NCBI RefSeq assembly: GCF_011759375.1
Contig: NZ_JAARML010000004.1
Coordinates: 791,358 to 855,357 of the forward strand
DNA from: Paraflavitalea devenefica
GTDB taxonomy: Bacteria > Bacteroidota > Bacteroidia > Chitinophagales > Chitinophagaceae
Reading direction: 5' to 3'
Length of the DNA: 64,000 bases
The translations under genes were made by a program, and so were the position numbers. Every line of letters begins with the position of its first letter. The first letter of the stretch is position 1. The notes beneath the pieces are model-generated. The model saw nothing but the letters and a program-made list of their open reading frames with translations, was not told the DNA's origin and ran no database searches. Positions 17,438-26,930 of the stretch are shown one piece after another.

Positions 17438-18859
17438 TTACTGTGGTTTGTTTTTCTTGTAGCGGGCTACCACATCCACTACCATCTGGTGCTGGAGGAT
17501 AGCAGGATTGAGCTGTACGAGTTTTTTAACCATCTTGGGCGCTACGTTCATAGCGTTTTCCAGTTGCAGCAGGGCTTCCTTGACCTTGCCCAATGCGAAG
17601 TAAACACCGCAGAGGTAAAAGAGGAAGATGGGTTTACCTTCTGTCATTTTAATGGCCGCTTTCACCTGTTCAAGCGCCTCTTCGTAGAACTCTCCATTAT
17701 AGAGGCAGCGGATAAGCGCTTCCCAACTGGATATGTTACGGGGCCGCTGGCGCACCACATTGGAAAAATATTGTATAGCTTCCCTGAACTCTCCCATCTG
17801 CATTTTGCATTCTCCCATGGCCATATTGTATTCCGGCTGCATGCGGTGGATCTGCAGGGCTGTTTCCAGGTGCTTGATGGCGGTGGTCCACTGGGCTTCG
17901 TTGATATAGGTGCAGGCTACTTTATAATGGAGCTTGCTGTCTTCTACGTTGAGGTGCGATGCCTTACGGTAATAGAACCTTGCCTGTGCAAAGTTCTTCA
18001 TACGGTCGTAACAATGGCCGATGGCTTCGTAGATGACATCTTCCGGACGTGAAAGCTCCAGCACTTTTTCCAGTACTTCAATGGCATCTTTATACTTGCG
18101 CATCCTGATATATGCATCACCCATATTGCGGTATGCATAATCAAATTTCTCATCTATAACGATGGCGTATTTATAAGCATCTATGGCTTTCTCATAGAGC
18201 TTGAGACCCTGGTAGGCAGCAGCGAGGTTGAACCAGGCCAGCTCACTGTAAGGATATTCTTCAATGATCTGCTGGTGCAGGCGGATGCTCTCTTCATTGC
18301 GGCCGGTAAAGTCGGTCCAGAAACAGATCTTATAGAGCGCCTCTTCATTATTGGGCTCCTGCTCCAGGATGAGCTTCAGGCAATCAAATATTTTATCGAA
18401 TTCTTCGTAATCGTCGTATACATCAGCCAGTTCAAACAGCAGCTCTATACGCTCCTGCCCTTCGAATAACTGCAGGGCATTTTCCAGCAATTGCACGGCT
18501 TTTTCCTGCTGATCGAGGGCCAGGTAGGCATCGGTCTTTAATATGTACAGGTTGATATCGTTGCTGTCCAGCAGCTCGGCATGCTCCAGGATCCTTAATG
18601 CTTCATGGTAATGCCGGGTGGCGATGAGCAGGTCGGCCTTTTTGATGAGCAACATGGCCGAATAAGGATATTGCTCAATACCTAATTCAGCGGCTTCCAA
18701 TGCCTGCTGCAGGTCTTCCCGGTCATCAAAATAATCTATAATACGTTCAAAGGCTTCCTCATCCAGAAAGGAATGGCTGCGGCCCGATTTGAGGTTTTGA
18801 AACTGCTTTACCAATTCCCTAAGTTCCTCGTTATCATTGCGTGATGGATTGTCTCTCAT
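17438..18859 (-). CDS. Tetratricopeptide repeat protein
   Basis: Soluble protein of 473 residues made almost wholly of TPR helical pairs (for example AWFNLAAAYQGLKLYEKAIDAYKYAI and YRNMGDAYIRMRKYKDAIEVLEKVL). No signal peptide or membrane segment is visible. TPR solenoids are protein-binding scaffolds. The ATG at 18859 (MRDNPSRNDNEELREL) is chosen; the frame extends to a TTG at 18910. It lies 133 bases upstream of the ComA-like gene on the same strand. The partner is unknown. Confidence 0.88.
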   Translation of the reverse strand: MRDNPSRNDNEELRELVKQFQNLKSGRSHSFLDEEAFERIIDYFDDREDLQQALEAAELGIEQYPYSAMLLIKKADLLIATRHYHEALRILEHAELLDSNDINLYILKTDAYLALDQQEKAVQLLENALQLFEGQERIELLFELADVYDDYEEFDKIFDCLKLILEQEPNNEEALYKICFWTDFTGRNEESIRLHQQIIEEYPYSELAWFNLAAAYQGLKLYEKAIDAYKYAIVIDEKFDYAYRNMGDAYIRMRKYKDAIEVLEKVLELSRPEDVIYEAIGHCYDRMKNFAQARFYYRKASHLNVEDSKLHYKVACTYINEAQWTTAIKHLETALQIHRMQPEYNMAMGECKMQMGEFREAIQYFSNVVRQRPRNISSWEALIRCLYNGEFYEEALEQVKAAIKMTEGKPIFLFYLCGVYFALGKVKEALLQLENAMNVAPKMVKKLVQLNPAILQHQMVVDVVARYKKNKPQ

Positions 18860-19112
18860 GTAATTCAGTAAAGGTTTATGTAAAATACTTTTTTCAGGAA
18901 TGGATACCAATTTTTTCTTATTGACAGGATGTTAATAAGTGTTTTGCAAAGAGGTGATTCAGAATATTTTAACAGTAGGGTGCAACATTCCCGAAAAAAG
19001 TGGTGTCATTTTTTATGGATTCTGTAACATTTCAGCATCCTTAATCGTATAACAGTTAAAGAGACCTTAAACTTTTTGGATAATCGGTTAAAGGTTTCTA
19101 AAATTTTTTCAA

Positions 19113-19120
19113 TATTTTTG
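19113..19120 (+). promoter_or_regulatory. Predicted -7 box of the small secreted protein gene
   Basis: TATTTTTG matches the Bacteroidota TAnnTTTG consensus and lies 8 bases before the ATG at 19129. The implied 5' leader is very short. The alternative ATG at 19162 would give a more usual leader of about 35 bases. Confidence 0.45.
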
Positions 19121-19128
19121 CGTTAATT

Positions 19129-19506
19129 ATGAAGGCAAACTCTACTCTTAAATTTAACCACATGCTTAAAAAGACCCTCATCAGTTGTGCGATGATTGGG
19201 GCGGTTGCACTTGCTGCTGTAGCCAGCAGCGGTGGTGGTAAAAAGAAGTCTGAGGCGCCGCTTAAGCCCATCTACACACCTATCAGAACCACTAATGGTT
19301 TTACGCTCAAGGCTGGTCCTTCCTACACAGGAAGCCATATCCTGAGTGCTGAACGTAACCGGAATTTCATCACCTACAGTACTGTAGTTACCTACCAGAA
19401 AGGCAATACTGTTTACATTATGCCGCAGCAGGTAAGGATGAACACGAAACCGGCGTTCAGGAATAATCTCAATCTGTTAGACCTTAAAATAAAGCTTCAT
19501 AAGTAG
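19129..19506 (+). CDS. Small secreted protein of unknown function
   Basis: Protein of 125 residues. A signal peptide is seen after the second Met (MLKKTLISCAMIGAVALAAVASS), so translation may begin at 19162. The mature part is basic, has no Cys and no recognised domain. The gene is convergent with the one at 19539-20192. Coding is supported by the signal peptide, an upstream -7 box and normal codon use. Confidence 0.7.
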   Translation: MKANSTLKFNHMLKKTLISCAMIGAVALAAVASSGGGKKKSEAPLKPIYTPIRTTNGFTLKAGPSYTGSHILSAERNRNFITYSTVVTYQKGNTVYIMPQQVRMNTKPAFRNNLNLLDLKIKLHK

Positions 19507-19538
19507 GCTTTACTGATTAAAAGGTCATAAAATTCACG

Positions 19539-20192
19539 CTAGTTCATCTTCTTGCTCTCATCGTAGGTCATCTCACGATAGCCGCTTTTAGGTATGTCAA
19601 ACTTGGAGGCAGGCACCGGGTTGAGGTTGATCTTGGACACGGTGTATTTGATGGTAAGCTTGCCCTGCACCAGTTCATATTCCAGGGGTAACCCATTGAG
19701 GTTCCTGAACTGGGAGTCATAATCCTTATTTTCGGGGATAATATCTGTTGTATAATATACGGTAAAGGAAGTTCCATCGGCCAGTTTTGCTTCGGCCTTG
19801 GTACAGTTATAACCCGCTATTACTTTGGTCTCCTTGGTATCGGTAAATGTCATGCCGTTGTACCGCTTGTTCTTTTCGGTCCAGTTCTCGGCCGTCATCC
19901 TGATCAACAATTTCTGCCCGCTTACTTCCCGCAATACGACGGCTGTACTTGTTTTTGAATCATGAATCGTAGTAGAAGAGAAAAGGGCGCTCACCATTTC
20001 CACCCGGCTCATGGGGCCTTTGAGGTAAACGGTGGCAGTAGCCCCATCCAGCGCATCGGCCATTTTAGGTTCTTTGCTGCCAGAGGATATAGAAGCATCA
20101 TATACGAGGGTCAGCTCAGAAACTTTCTTCTGCCCGGCCGCTGTAAGCAGCAGGAGCAGGTTCAGCGTGAAGAGACCTATGCACTTTTTCAT
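19539..20192 (-). CDS. Secreted GLPGLI/DUF4412-like protein
   Basis: Protein of 217 residues with a signal peptide (MKKCIGLFTLNLLLLLTAAGQ). The body is beta-rich with the pattern TKETKVIAGYNCTKAEAKL, then FTVYYTTDI, then NLNGLPLEYEL. This is the layout of the GLPGLI and DUF4412 groups of periplasmic Bacteroidota proteins, whose biochemical role is not known. The ATG at 20192 is preferred because the signal peptide starts there; the track of the frame runs back to 20270. Confidence 0.8.
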   Translation of the reverse strand: MKKCIGLFTLNLLLLLTAAGQKKVSELTLVYDASISSGSKEPKMADALDGATATVYLKGPMSRVEMVSALFSSTTIHDSKTSTAVVLREVSGQKLLIRMTAENWTEKNKRYNGMTFTDTKETKVIAGYNCTKAEAKLADGTSFTVYYTTDIIPENKDYDSQFRNLNGLPLEYELVQGKLTIKYTVSKINLNPVPASKFDIPKSGYREMTYDESKKMN

Positions 20193-20336
20193 GTTGTTCA
20201 GGTTGATGAGTTGTCCTAAAGACGAGACAGATGATCGAAACCGTTGCCTAAAATAGCAACAAGCAGCCAATTTAAGATAGTATTGGCCTGGTTTTTAACG
20301 AAATACTTGGGGAAATAGTGTTGAAGAAGAAGCCAG

Positions 20337-20456
20337 AATTCAGAATCCAGAATCCAGGAGCCGAAAACTGTATAGGCAGGATATAAAAAAACCGGCTGGA
20401 ATATCGCTCCAACCGGTTATTAATATTTTACTCGCAATTCTGGATTCTGGATTCTT
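20337..20456. repeat. Nested inverted-repeat element after yidC
   Basis: Outer arms: tandem GAATCCA-type units (about 20337-20358) and their reverse complement (about 20436-20456, GGATTCTGGATTC). Inside lies the yidC terminator hairpin (20390-20418). The right arm touches the yidC stop codon. The overall design resembles the element after pyrG (22325-22520), though the sequences differ. Confidence 0.6.
20384..20418 (-). terminator. Intrinsic terminator of yidC
   Basis: Stem of 20390-20400 with 20408-20418 (AACCGG/CCGGTT and TGGA/TCCA, one C-A mismatch), 7-base loop, followed on the minus strand by a T run. It lies 37 bases past the yidC stop. Confidence 0.75.
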
Positions 20457-22287
20457 ACTTCTTCCCTTGTTGCTTGGTCTTCGCTTCCTGCATCTTCTTT
20501 TGCTGTTCCTGCATTTGCTCCAGGCGTTCGGCCCATTTGGACTTTGTTTTGGGCTTCTTACGGGCCGCTTCAATCTTACCTACCAGTTTATCATGGTTAA
20601 TGATGTAGTTCTGTATCACAAACTGCAGGATGAGCGTAATGATGTTGGACACGGTATAGTACCAGGTTAAGGCCGCCGGCAACTTATTGAATACAAACAA
20701 GAGGATGAAAGGGAAGATATAAGGCATGTACTTCAAAGCCGGGTTGCCCTGATCGGGTGTTGAAGACATGTTATAGAACGAGATCAGGAAGCTGGTGATA
20801 CAGGCAGTCAGCGTAAATAAACTGATGTGATTGCCTAAGCCCCATATCTCAAAAGGGAACTGGAATAATATGTCATAAGAAGCCAGGTTCTTTGCCCACA
20901 GGAACTCTTCACCGCGCAGGGAGATGTTGGAGTTAAAGAAACTATACAAGGCGAAGAAGATGGGGATCTGCAATAAGCTGGGTAAGCAGCCGGCAAACTG
21001 GTTCACACCTGCTTCCCGGAGGAATTTCATTTGCTCCATGGCAAACTGCTGCTGATCGGGGTATTTCTCTTTCAGCTTGGCTATATCAGGCTTTAAGATC
21101 TTCATTTTAGCGCTGGTAAGGTAGCCGGGATACATTAATGGTGAAGTAGCCAACCTGATGAAGAGGGTGAGTAACAGGATAACCATACCCATGCTGCCTA
21201 TGAAGCTGTTGAAGAAGTTGAACACCGGCATTACAATGTATTTGTTAATGGGGCGTACAAAGGCATACATGTCCCGGCCGAGGTTGATGACCTTATCCAT
21301 TTCCGGCACCGGCTGATTTCTCAGGATGCGGTAGTCATTGGGACCGAAATAGAGTTGCATCGGGAAAAGGGCATCAGCCCCTAATGGCAGCTTTGCCTGT
21401 AAAGTAGTGGTTACATCAGCAATTTTACCAGTCGTATCGCTATCGCCATGCCTTGACCACCTTATCTCTCCTGCTGTAAAAGCATTAGCATTCTTAGCAG
21501 ACAGCGTAGTATTAAAGAACTGCTGGGATACGCCCACCCATTGCACCGGCTTCTCAAATTTCTTTTCTGTTTTTGACATGATGTAGTCGAAATCATTGTC
21601 GCTGTAAAAACAGATATTGGTTTGCAGGCGCTCATATTTCACATCACTCTCATGACGCATCGGGCGCGACTGCCAGGTAAGGTTGAAAGCACCTTGCGAC
21701 AGCAATTTGTCGGCACCGCCGATCTGTACATTCCAGTCAACGAGGTAATCGTTGGGCCTGAGCGTGAATTTATGTACCAATGTACCTGTGGGGAGCGGCA
21801 ACTGGAAGGTTATCGTTTGGCTATTATCAGCATTTTTTACTACCTGCCCCACATTGAAATAAAGATCAGATACCTGCGCAGGGAGATTAGGACCTGCATT
21901 GACGGGATAGGAGATCTTATCAAAGGAAGTACCATTGAGTACCACCAGGCTGCTGTCGAATGATTTGTAGTTCTTGAGCTGTACTTTACCGGGTTGGCCG
22001 CCTTTATTGGTAAAGGTGATCTTTATGACCTCATTCTCTACAGTTACCAGGTTTTCCACGCCCTGATTGCGCTGGGCAATGGAATCATTACCAAAAATAG
22101 CTTTGATGGTAGTATCCTTCTTAGCTATGGCAGCCACAGAATCCAACCCCCTTTGTACCCTGGCAACAGAATCTTCATAATGTTGCCGCTGAGACTGCAA
22201 CTCATGAGAGTTCCTGGTAGAGATAAACAGGTAAACAAATAGTAGCCCTGCCAATAAAACAAAGCCAATGATCGTATTGCGATCCAT
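20455..22287 (-). CDS. yidC: Membrane protein insertase YidC
   Basis: Inserts and folds inner-membrane proteins, alone or with SecYEG; 610 residues. MDRNTIIGFVLLAGLLFVYLF is the N-terminal transmembrane helix. A large periplasmic beta domain follows (about residues 70-330). The five-helix insertase core comes next, with the conserved amphipathic region MKILKPDIAKLKEKYPDQQQ and GCLPSLLQIPIFFALYSFF. The C-terminal tail is Lys-rich and can bind the ribosome. The ATG at 22287 is chosen; a second ATG lies two codons upstream. Confidence 0.97.
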   Translation of the reverse strand: MDRNTIIGFVLLAGLLFVYLFISTRNSHELQSQRQHYEDSVARVQRGLDSVAAIAKKDTTIKAIFGNDSIAQRNQGVENLVTVENEVIKITFTNKGGQPGKVQLKNYKSFDSSLVVLNGTSFDKISYPVNAGPNLPAQVSDLYFNVGQVVKNADNSQTITFQLPLPTGTLVHKFTLRPNDYLVDWNVQIGGADKLLSQGAFNLTWQSRPMRHESDVKYERLQTNICFYSDNDFDYIMSKTEKKFEKPVQWVGVSQQFFNTTLSAKNANAFTAGEIRWSRHGDSDTTGKIADVTTTLQAKLPLGADALFPMQLYFGPNDYRILRNQPVPEMDKVINLGRDMYAFVRPINKYIVMPVFNFFNSFIGSMGMVILLLTLFIRLATSPLMYPGYLTSAKMKILKPDIAKLKEKYPDQQQFAMEQMKFLREAGVNQFAGCLPSLLQIPIFFALYSFFNSNISLRGEEFLWAKNLASYDILFQFPFEIWGLGNHISLFTLTACITSFLISFYNMSSTPDQGNPALKYMPYIFPFILLFVFNKLPAALTWYYTVSNIITLILQFVIQNYIINHDKLVGKIEAARKKPKTKSKWAERLEQMQEQQKKMQEAKTKQQGKK

Positions 22288-22316
22288 GTTCATTAGTACA
22301 AAAGTTTAAGGAGGTG

Positions 22317-22324
22317 CAAAGATA
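22317..22324 (-). promoter_or_regulatory. Predicted -7 box of yidC
   Basis: The minus strand reads TATCTTTG (TAnnTTTG), 29 bases before the yidC ATG. The expected -33 TTTG is not evident. Confidence 0.4.
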
Positions 22325-22520
22325 GGGGAATCTGAGTTCCGGGTTTCGGGTTTAGCGTTTCGGGTTTGGGGTCCTGTGCCTCAAAGGGGCTCATAAACCG
22401 GTAATAAGTCGTCTGTGAGGTATGAAATATTACAGGCACCTTGAATAATGGTAAATTTCCATTCTTCAAGGTGCCTGTAGCGCGGAGCAACCCGGAATCC
22501 GAAACCCGGAACCCGAAATT
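22325..22520. repeat. Nested inverted-repeat element after pyrG
   Basis: The outer left arm is a tandem of GGGTTTC-like heptamers (about 22337-22369). The right arm is the reverse-complement family CCGAAAC/CCCGAAAT (about 22491-22518). Inside is a perfect 15-bp stem, TACAGGCACCTTGAA (22431-22445) with its complement (22465-22479), that continues through partly paired bases into the loop. The right arm abuts the pyrG stop at 22522, and the inner stem probably ends the pyrG transcript although no strong T run follows. Confidence 0.65.
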
Positions 22521-22521
22521 G

Positions 22522-24171
22522 CTATATCATTTCACTTTGCAGCAAAGGGTTTTTGACTGCATTTTTCTGATCGGCGTATTCTTTGGCGGCCTTTATAAAG
22601 TGTACGAATAAAGGATGCGGATTCTCCACCGTACTCTTTAATTCAGGATGGTATTGAACCCCAATGAAGAAAGGATGCCTGGGCAGTTCAACGATCTCTA
22701 CCAGGCCGCTCTCCGGGTTCTTACCGCTGGCTACCATACCGGCCTCTTCAAAGCGCGTAAGGTATTGGTTATTAAACTCCCAGCGATGCCTGTGACGCTC
22801 TGTGATGTTTTCCTTACCATAGATACGGCGGGCAAGGCTGCCTTCGAGTGTTTGGCAGGTATAGGAACCGAGCCGCATGGTGCCTCCTTTGGCGGTGATC
22901 TTCTTCTGTTCTTCCATGAGGTCAATGACCGGATCGGGCGTTTGGAGGTCCATTTCAGTGGAATGGGCATTTTTTAATCCGAGCACGTCGCGGGCATATT
23001 CGATCACCGACATCTGCATACCAAGGCAGATACCGAAGAAAGGCAGGTTGTTTTCCCGGGCATATTTAACGGCAATGATCTTACCTTCCACACCCCGGTG
23101 GCCAAAACCAGGTGCCACGAGCAAACCATCCAGGTTAGCCAGCTTTTCTGCTACGTTATCATCGGTGATAAACTCACTGTGTACGTTGACAACCTGTACT
23201 TTACATTCATTGATGGCGCCGGCATGCACAAATGCTTCAAGGATGGATTTGTAGGCATCCTGCAGCTCTATGTATTTACCAATAAGGCCAATGGTCACCT
23301 GGCTCTTGGGGTATTTCAGTTTGTCGAGGAATTCTTTCCAGCGGTGAAGATCGGGCTCATTCTGCAGGCCGATGTTGAGCTTTTTCATACAGATGAGGTC
23401 CAGCTTTTCCCGCATCATGGCCAGCGGCACTTCATAGATGGTAGGCGCATCGGCTGCCTCTATCACGGCTTCCTGCTTCACATTACAGAAGAGCGCTATT
23501 TTACGGCGCAGGTCGGGCGAGAGGGGCCTTTCTGTTCTGCAAACGATGATATCGGGATGGACGCCTTCCTGGCTCAGCATTTTCACGCTGTGCTGTGTTG
23601 GCTTGGTTTTCAGCTCTTTAGCAGCTTTTAAGTAAGGGATGAGGGTGAGGTGTACCACTACCGTATCTTCTTCCGGAAGCTCCCACTGTAACTGACGCAG
23701 GGCCTCTATGAAGGGCAGGCTCTCGATATCCCCTACCGTTCCACCCAGTTCAGTGATGATGACATCGTATTCATTGTTTTTACCCAGCAGCAGCATCCTG
23801 CGTTTGATCTCATCAGTAATGTGGGGGATGACCTGCACGGTTTTCCCGAGGAAGGCCCCTTCCCGTTCCTTGTTGATGACTGTCTGGTAAATACGGCCGG
23901 TGGTAACGTTATTGGCCTGTGTGGTAAAGATGTTCAGGAAACGCTCATAGTGACCCAGGTCAAGGTCAGTTTCTGCCCCATCTTCGGTTACATAACATTC
24001 CCCATGCTCGTAGGGATTGAGTGTACCGGGGTCTACGTTGATGTAGGGATCAAATTTCTGAATGGTGACCCTTAATCCTCTTGCCTGCAATAGCTTGGCT
24101 AATGATGCGGCAATGATCCCTTTACCCAATGAAGAAGTTACGCCTCCCGTAACAAAAATGTACTTGGCCAT
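22522..24171 (-). CDS. pyrG: CTP synthase
   Basis: Makes CTP from UTP with ATP and glutamine; 549 residues, full length. Synthetase domain: FVTGGVTSSLGKGIIAASLA at the N-terminus, then FDPYINVDPGTLNPYEHGE. Class I glutamine amidotransferase domain from about residue 300, with nucleophile Cys in FFGICLGMQ and the C-terminal His-x-Glu in GVQYHPE. Upstream of yidC on the same strand but separated by a 234-base spacer. Confidence 0.98.
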   Translation of the reverse strand: MAKYIFVTGGVTSSLGKGIIAASLAKLLQARGLRVTIQKFDPYINVDPGTLNPYEHGECYVTEDGAETDLDLGHYERFLNIFTTQANNVTTGRIYQTVINKEREGAFLGKTVQVIPHITDEIKRRMLLLGKNNEYDVIITELGGTVGDIESLPFIEALRQLQWELPEEDTVVVHLTLIPYLKAAKELKTKPTQHSVKMLSQEGVHPDIIVCRTERPLSPDLRRKIALFCNVKQEAVIEAADAPTIYEVPLAMMREKLDLICMKKLNIGLQNEPDLHRWKEFLDKLKYPKSQVTIGLIGKYIELQDAYKSILEAFVHAGAINECKVQVVNVHSEFITDDNVAEKLANLDGLLVAPGFGHRGVEGKIIAVKYARENNLPFFGICLGMQMSVIEYARDVLGLKNAHSTEMDLQTPDPVIDLMEEQKKITAKGGTMRLGSYTCQTLEGSLARRIYGKENITERHRHRWEFNNQYLTRFEEAGMVASGKNPESGLVEIVELPRHPFFIGVQYHPELKSTVENPHPLFVHFIKAAKEYADQKNAVKNPLLQSEMI

Positions 24172-25132
24172 AATATATAGTCTTAATCAGTTTACAATGC
24201 TATTGTTAACAGTCACTATAGGACAGGTACAAAACAATAAGCCACACACACATCGCCGGTGCTCCCTGTAAAATTGACGCACAGGGGTTATTACGATGTC
24301 TGCATTATCTGGCGTACTACTTTTTCTTTGATTATTAAACCAGTCCGGTTATTGACCAGCGGAAAACCACGATAGGGGAATATATTTCCTGAAGGTCATG
24401 CAAAGATACAGCAATTTTCCGGCTGAATAAAATCACAAAATGGTAATGTGGAAAACCCGGGAGCAAATTACTTAAGGCGGATAAGGGTAAAATTGTTATT
24501 CCATTGCCAGGTGGTAGTGGCAGGGGTTGCGACTGAAGCCGGTAGGGGCTTTTGCACTGCCGTAACCGTGGTTTGCGGGGGGGCTGCCTGCGACCTGCCA
24601 GTTTTTTCACTATGCAGGAAGCCTATAGCCAGAATTTCCACCAGTAAGACGAATAAAGTAAACCTCTCACTTTTCATAAAAAATTGGATCAGGGGATTAA
24701 AGTAAATCCAAAACGAAGGTTGGTATTTTTTATTTCATATGCAAGGGTTGGAGCGAGTTTTATTGATCTATTCGTAGTAATACTAAGCTGGGAATCTACT
24801 TTTTACGAATGACAACTGGCTGTCATGGGCGTGTTTTGCGGTATACCACAGATATCATTCCTAACCATCATATTTAATACTTTGAGGGAGGATTTTTTTG
24901 AGTTTTGGCCGGGAAGACGGAAAGGCGGGAAGCGTTCCTGCCCATTCCTCGATTGAGTGCCACCGGCCAGCATTGACATTTAATTAATTTGTTTGTACTT
25001 TAGGCGCTCGCTTCGCTTTAAGGGTTTGCTTACACCCGCTGCTGTTGATCCTTTTATCCTTTCTTTATTGCGTCAAAATCATAACCTGTGAATGAGCCGT
25101 GTACTCATTTGTTAACTGCTTAATTTTTTTTG
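24172..25132. other. Long spacer between pyrG and the next plus-strand gene
   Basis: About 960 bases. It holds one possible small minus-strand gene (24468-24677) and otherwise nothing clearly coding. A TTTGTTTGTACTTTAG stretch near 24990-25005 resembles a weak Bacteroidota promoter for the gene at 25133. Confidence 0.5.
24468..24677 (-). CDS. Small single-pass membrane or secreted protein
   Basis: Open frame of 69 residues: a short basic start, one hydrophobic helix (FTLFVLLVEILAIGFL, about residues 6-21), then a Pro/Thr/Ala-rich tail and a short charged end. The gene is alone in a long spacer. There is no homology that I recognise. It is kept because of the well-formed N-terminal signal-like helix; it could still be a chance frame. 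Confidence 0.4.
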   Translation of the reverse strand: MKSERFTLFVLLVEILAIGFLHSEKTGRSQAAPPQTTVTAVQKPLPASVATPATTTWQWNNNFTLIRLK

Positions 25133-26206
25133 ATGAACAGGTGGCTTTTCTTTTTTGCCGGATGTGTACTCGCATCAACAGGCAGCCTGGCGCAGGCCAA
25201 AGTTTCCGTTGAGCTTTCTCCTTCCAATAAGAGCTTGTATAAGGTTATTTATCCCGGCACTCCCCCTTCGTATGATGGCGCTGCCCTTCCTTTTTCGGCT
25301 ATTGAGGTGCGGGATATCCGTCCGGATACGACGAAACTGGGATTTTACCGCTCTACCAAAGACCGGCGTTCGTACAAGTACCGTTTTGCCACGAATACGG
25401 CAGCCGCCCTTACGGCTTTCCTGCAAGACCATTACGGGGACCATCTTACACCCGGTTCCCCTAACCGGCTGGTGATCTATGTAAAAAAGTTATGGCTCTC
25501 CGAATTTGACTCTACCGAACTGAACCTGCACAGCACCCATATACGGAATGCCTGGTTATACCTGAAAGCAGAAATGTATTTGCAATCCAGGGATGCATAT
25601 TATCCTATTTACCGGTTCGACTCTGTGGTGTATGCCCGGAAGAACAACCAGTATAGTTCGGGCGGATTTATTACGGCCACTTTATTGGAAAGCCTGTATA
25701 CACTGCACAACGTGGATTTTACCCAATTGCTCCATAAAAGAAGCCTGCAACAGGCGCAGATAGATACTTATAATAATGCGTATGTACCCGCTCCCGCAGA
25801 CAAACCTGTAAAGGGCGTTTACCTGTCTTATAACGAGTTTAAAAATGGTACGCCTTCCTGCACCGATTTTGAGGTACGGTTTGAATCGCTGGCCGATGTG
25901 GTGTATGTGAAGGATGCCGATGGCAGGCTGTATCCCCGGAAACATGTATGGGGCTTCAGCAATGGGGAAACTGTTTTTATCAGGATGGGCGCGAATTACT
26001 TTCCCTTATATAACCAGGAAAAGACCTGGGAGTTTTATGGCACCAATGTGATGGAAGCCCGCGGCTTCCGTATGCCGGTGATATTGGGTGCTGGCCTGCC
26101 ACTGGCCTTATTAACGGCCGGCGCTGCCGAATTCTCGCAGTATGAAAAGAAGCTGGTGCATTTGCGCGCCTTCCAGGTGGATGTGGAGAATGGGAAGTTT
26201 TATTAG
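25133..26206 (+). CDS. Secreted hypothetical protein
   Basis: Protein of 357 residues with a signal peptide (MNRWLFFFAGCVLASTGSLAQA). No domain recognised. The body mixes beta strands and Tyr-rich segments, and a hydrophobic stretch near residue 310 (PVILGAGLPLALLTAGA) may be a membrane-inserting segment. The ATG at 25133 is used instead of the TTG one codon earlier. It lies at the head of a row of plus-strand genes but 123 bases from the next. Confidence 0.75.
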   Translation: MNRWLFFFAGCVLASTGSLAQAKVSVELSPSNKSLYKVIYPGTPPSYDGAALPFSAIEVRDIRPDTTKLGFYRSTKDRRSYKYRFATNTAAALTAFLQDHYGDHLTPGSPNRLVIYVKKLWLSEFDSTELNLHSTHIRNAWLYLKAEMYLQSRDAYYPIYRFDSVVYARKNNQYSSGGFITATLLESLYTLHNVDFTQLLHKRSLQQAQIDTYNNAYVPAPADKPVKGVYLSYNEFKNGTPSCTDFEVRFESLADVVYVKDADGRLYPRKHVWGFSNGETVFIRMGANYFPLYNQEKTWEFYGTNVMEARGFRMPVILGAGLPLALLTAGAAEFSQYEKKLVHLRAFQVDVENGKFY

Positions 26207-26329
26207 GGCAGCAAGGCATAGGGGCAACGAGATTGTTTCATAAAACAGGTGAATATACGGTTGTTGATACCTGCACTTTTCCTTTGCTTTGTGCCGCAAA
26301 CAATTTCACCTTAACCCCAAATCAAGCTT

Positions 26330-26929
26330 ATGAAGTTTTCTATGGTAAGGGCAAGCTGGGTAATCCTGGTCTGCCTTTTTATTTTTAGCTGCGGAGAAAA
26401 TACACAACAACAAGATAAGACAGTTCCTGGTACTGTTGCTGATACCATTCCGGATACAGCCAGTGCGAAAAGGGACGATGACTGCGATAAATACCTTATT
26501 CCCTTATTCGAAAGGCTAACCAGCGAGGACACGCTTAATAAGCTCACTGATTACGAAAGAGAAATAACTGACATCAATGACATAAAAAGTATCAATAGCG
26601 AGTTCTATAAATACACAAAACCGCTTCTTAAGATAGATACCACTGAGAGATCCAAGCCGAGGCTATCACTGGCAGTAGATTTTAATGGAAAGACCCTATT
26701 GGAATGGATGAAAAAAATGGACGCTGCCGGCGCCAACAGGTTAAGGATTCAATTTGGTGTGTATACTGATTCATTTTTGGGTAAGTATTTAACGGGCGAC
26801 GCCAACAAGCCTGAACGCGACAAAAGAGTGGGGCGTTTGACTACTATATTAGTTGCTTATAAGATCAGCAAGAACAAGGATAAAGAAGACCCCATAGGCG
26901 GCTATAACCTCGGAGGAATGCAACCATAG
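26330..26929 (+). CDS. Predicted lipoprotein of unknown function
   Basis: Protein of 199 residues. The signal peptide ends in a lipobox (LFIFSCGEN, Cys at 21), followed by a Gln/Thr-rich linker and a globular part with many charged residues. No domain recognised. Its stop is 1 base before the next ATG, so it is probably co-transcribed with the membrane protein and histidine kinase downstream. Confidence 0.75.
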   Translation: MKFSMVRASWVILVCLFIFSCGENTQQQDKTVPGTVADTIPDTASAKRDDDCDKYLIPLFERLTSEDTLNKLTDYEREITDINDIKSINSEFYKYTKPLLKIDTTERSKPRLSLAVDFNGKTLLEWMKKMDAAGANRLRIQFGVYTDSFLGKYLTGDANKPERDKRVGRLTTILVAYKISKNKDKEDPIGGYNLGGMQP

Positions 26930-26930
26930 T

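Noticed and set aside
24448..24705. Plus-strand 85-residue frame
   Set aside because: Antisense to the better-formed minus-strand small membrane protein; no signal or family.
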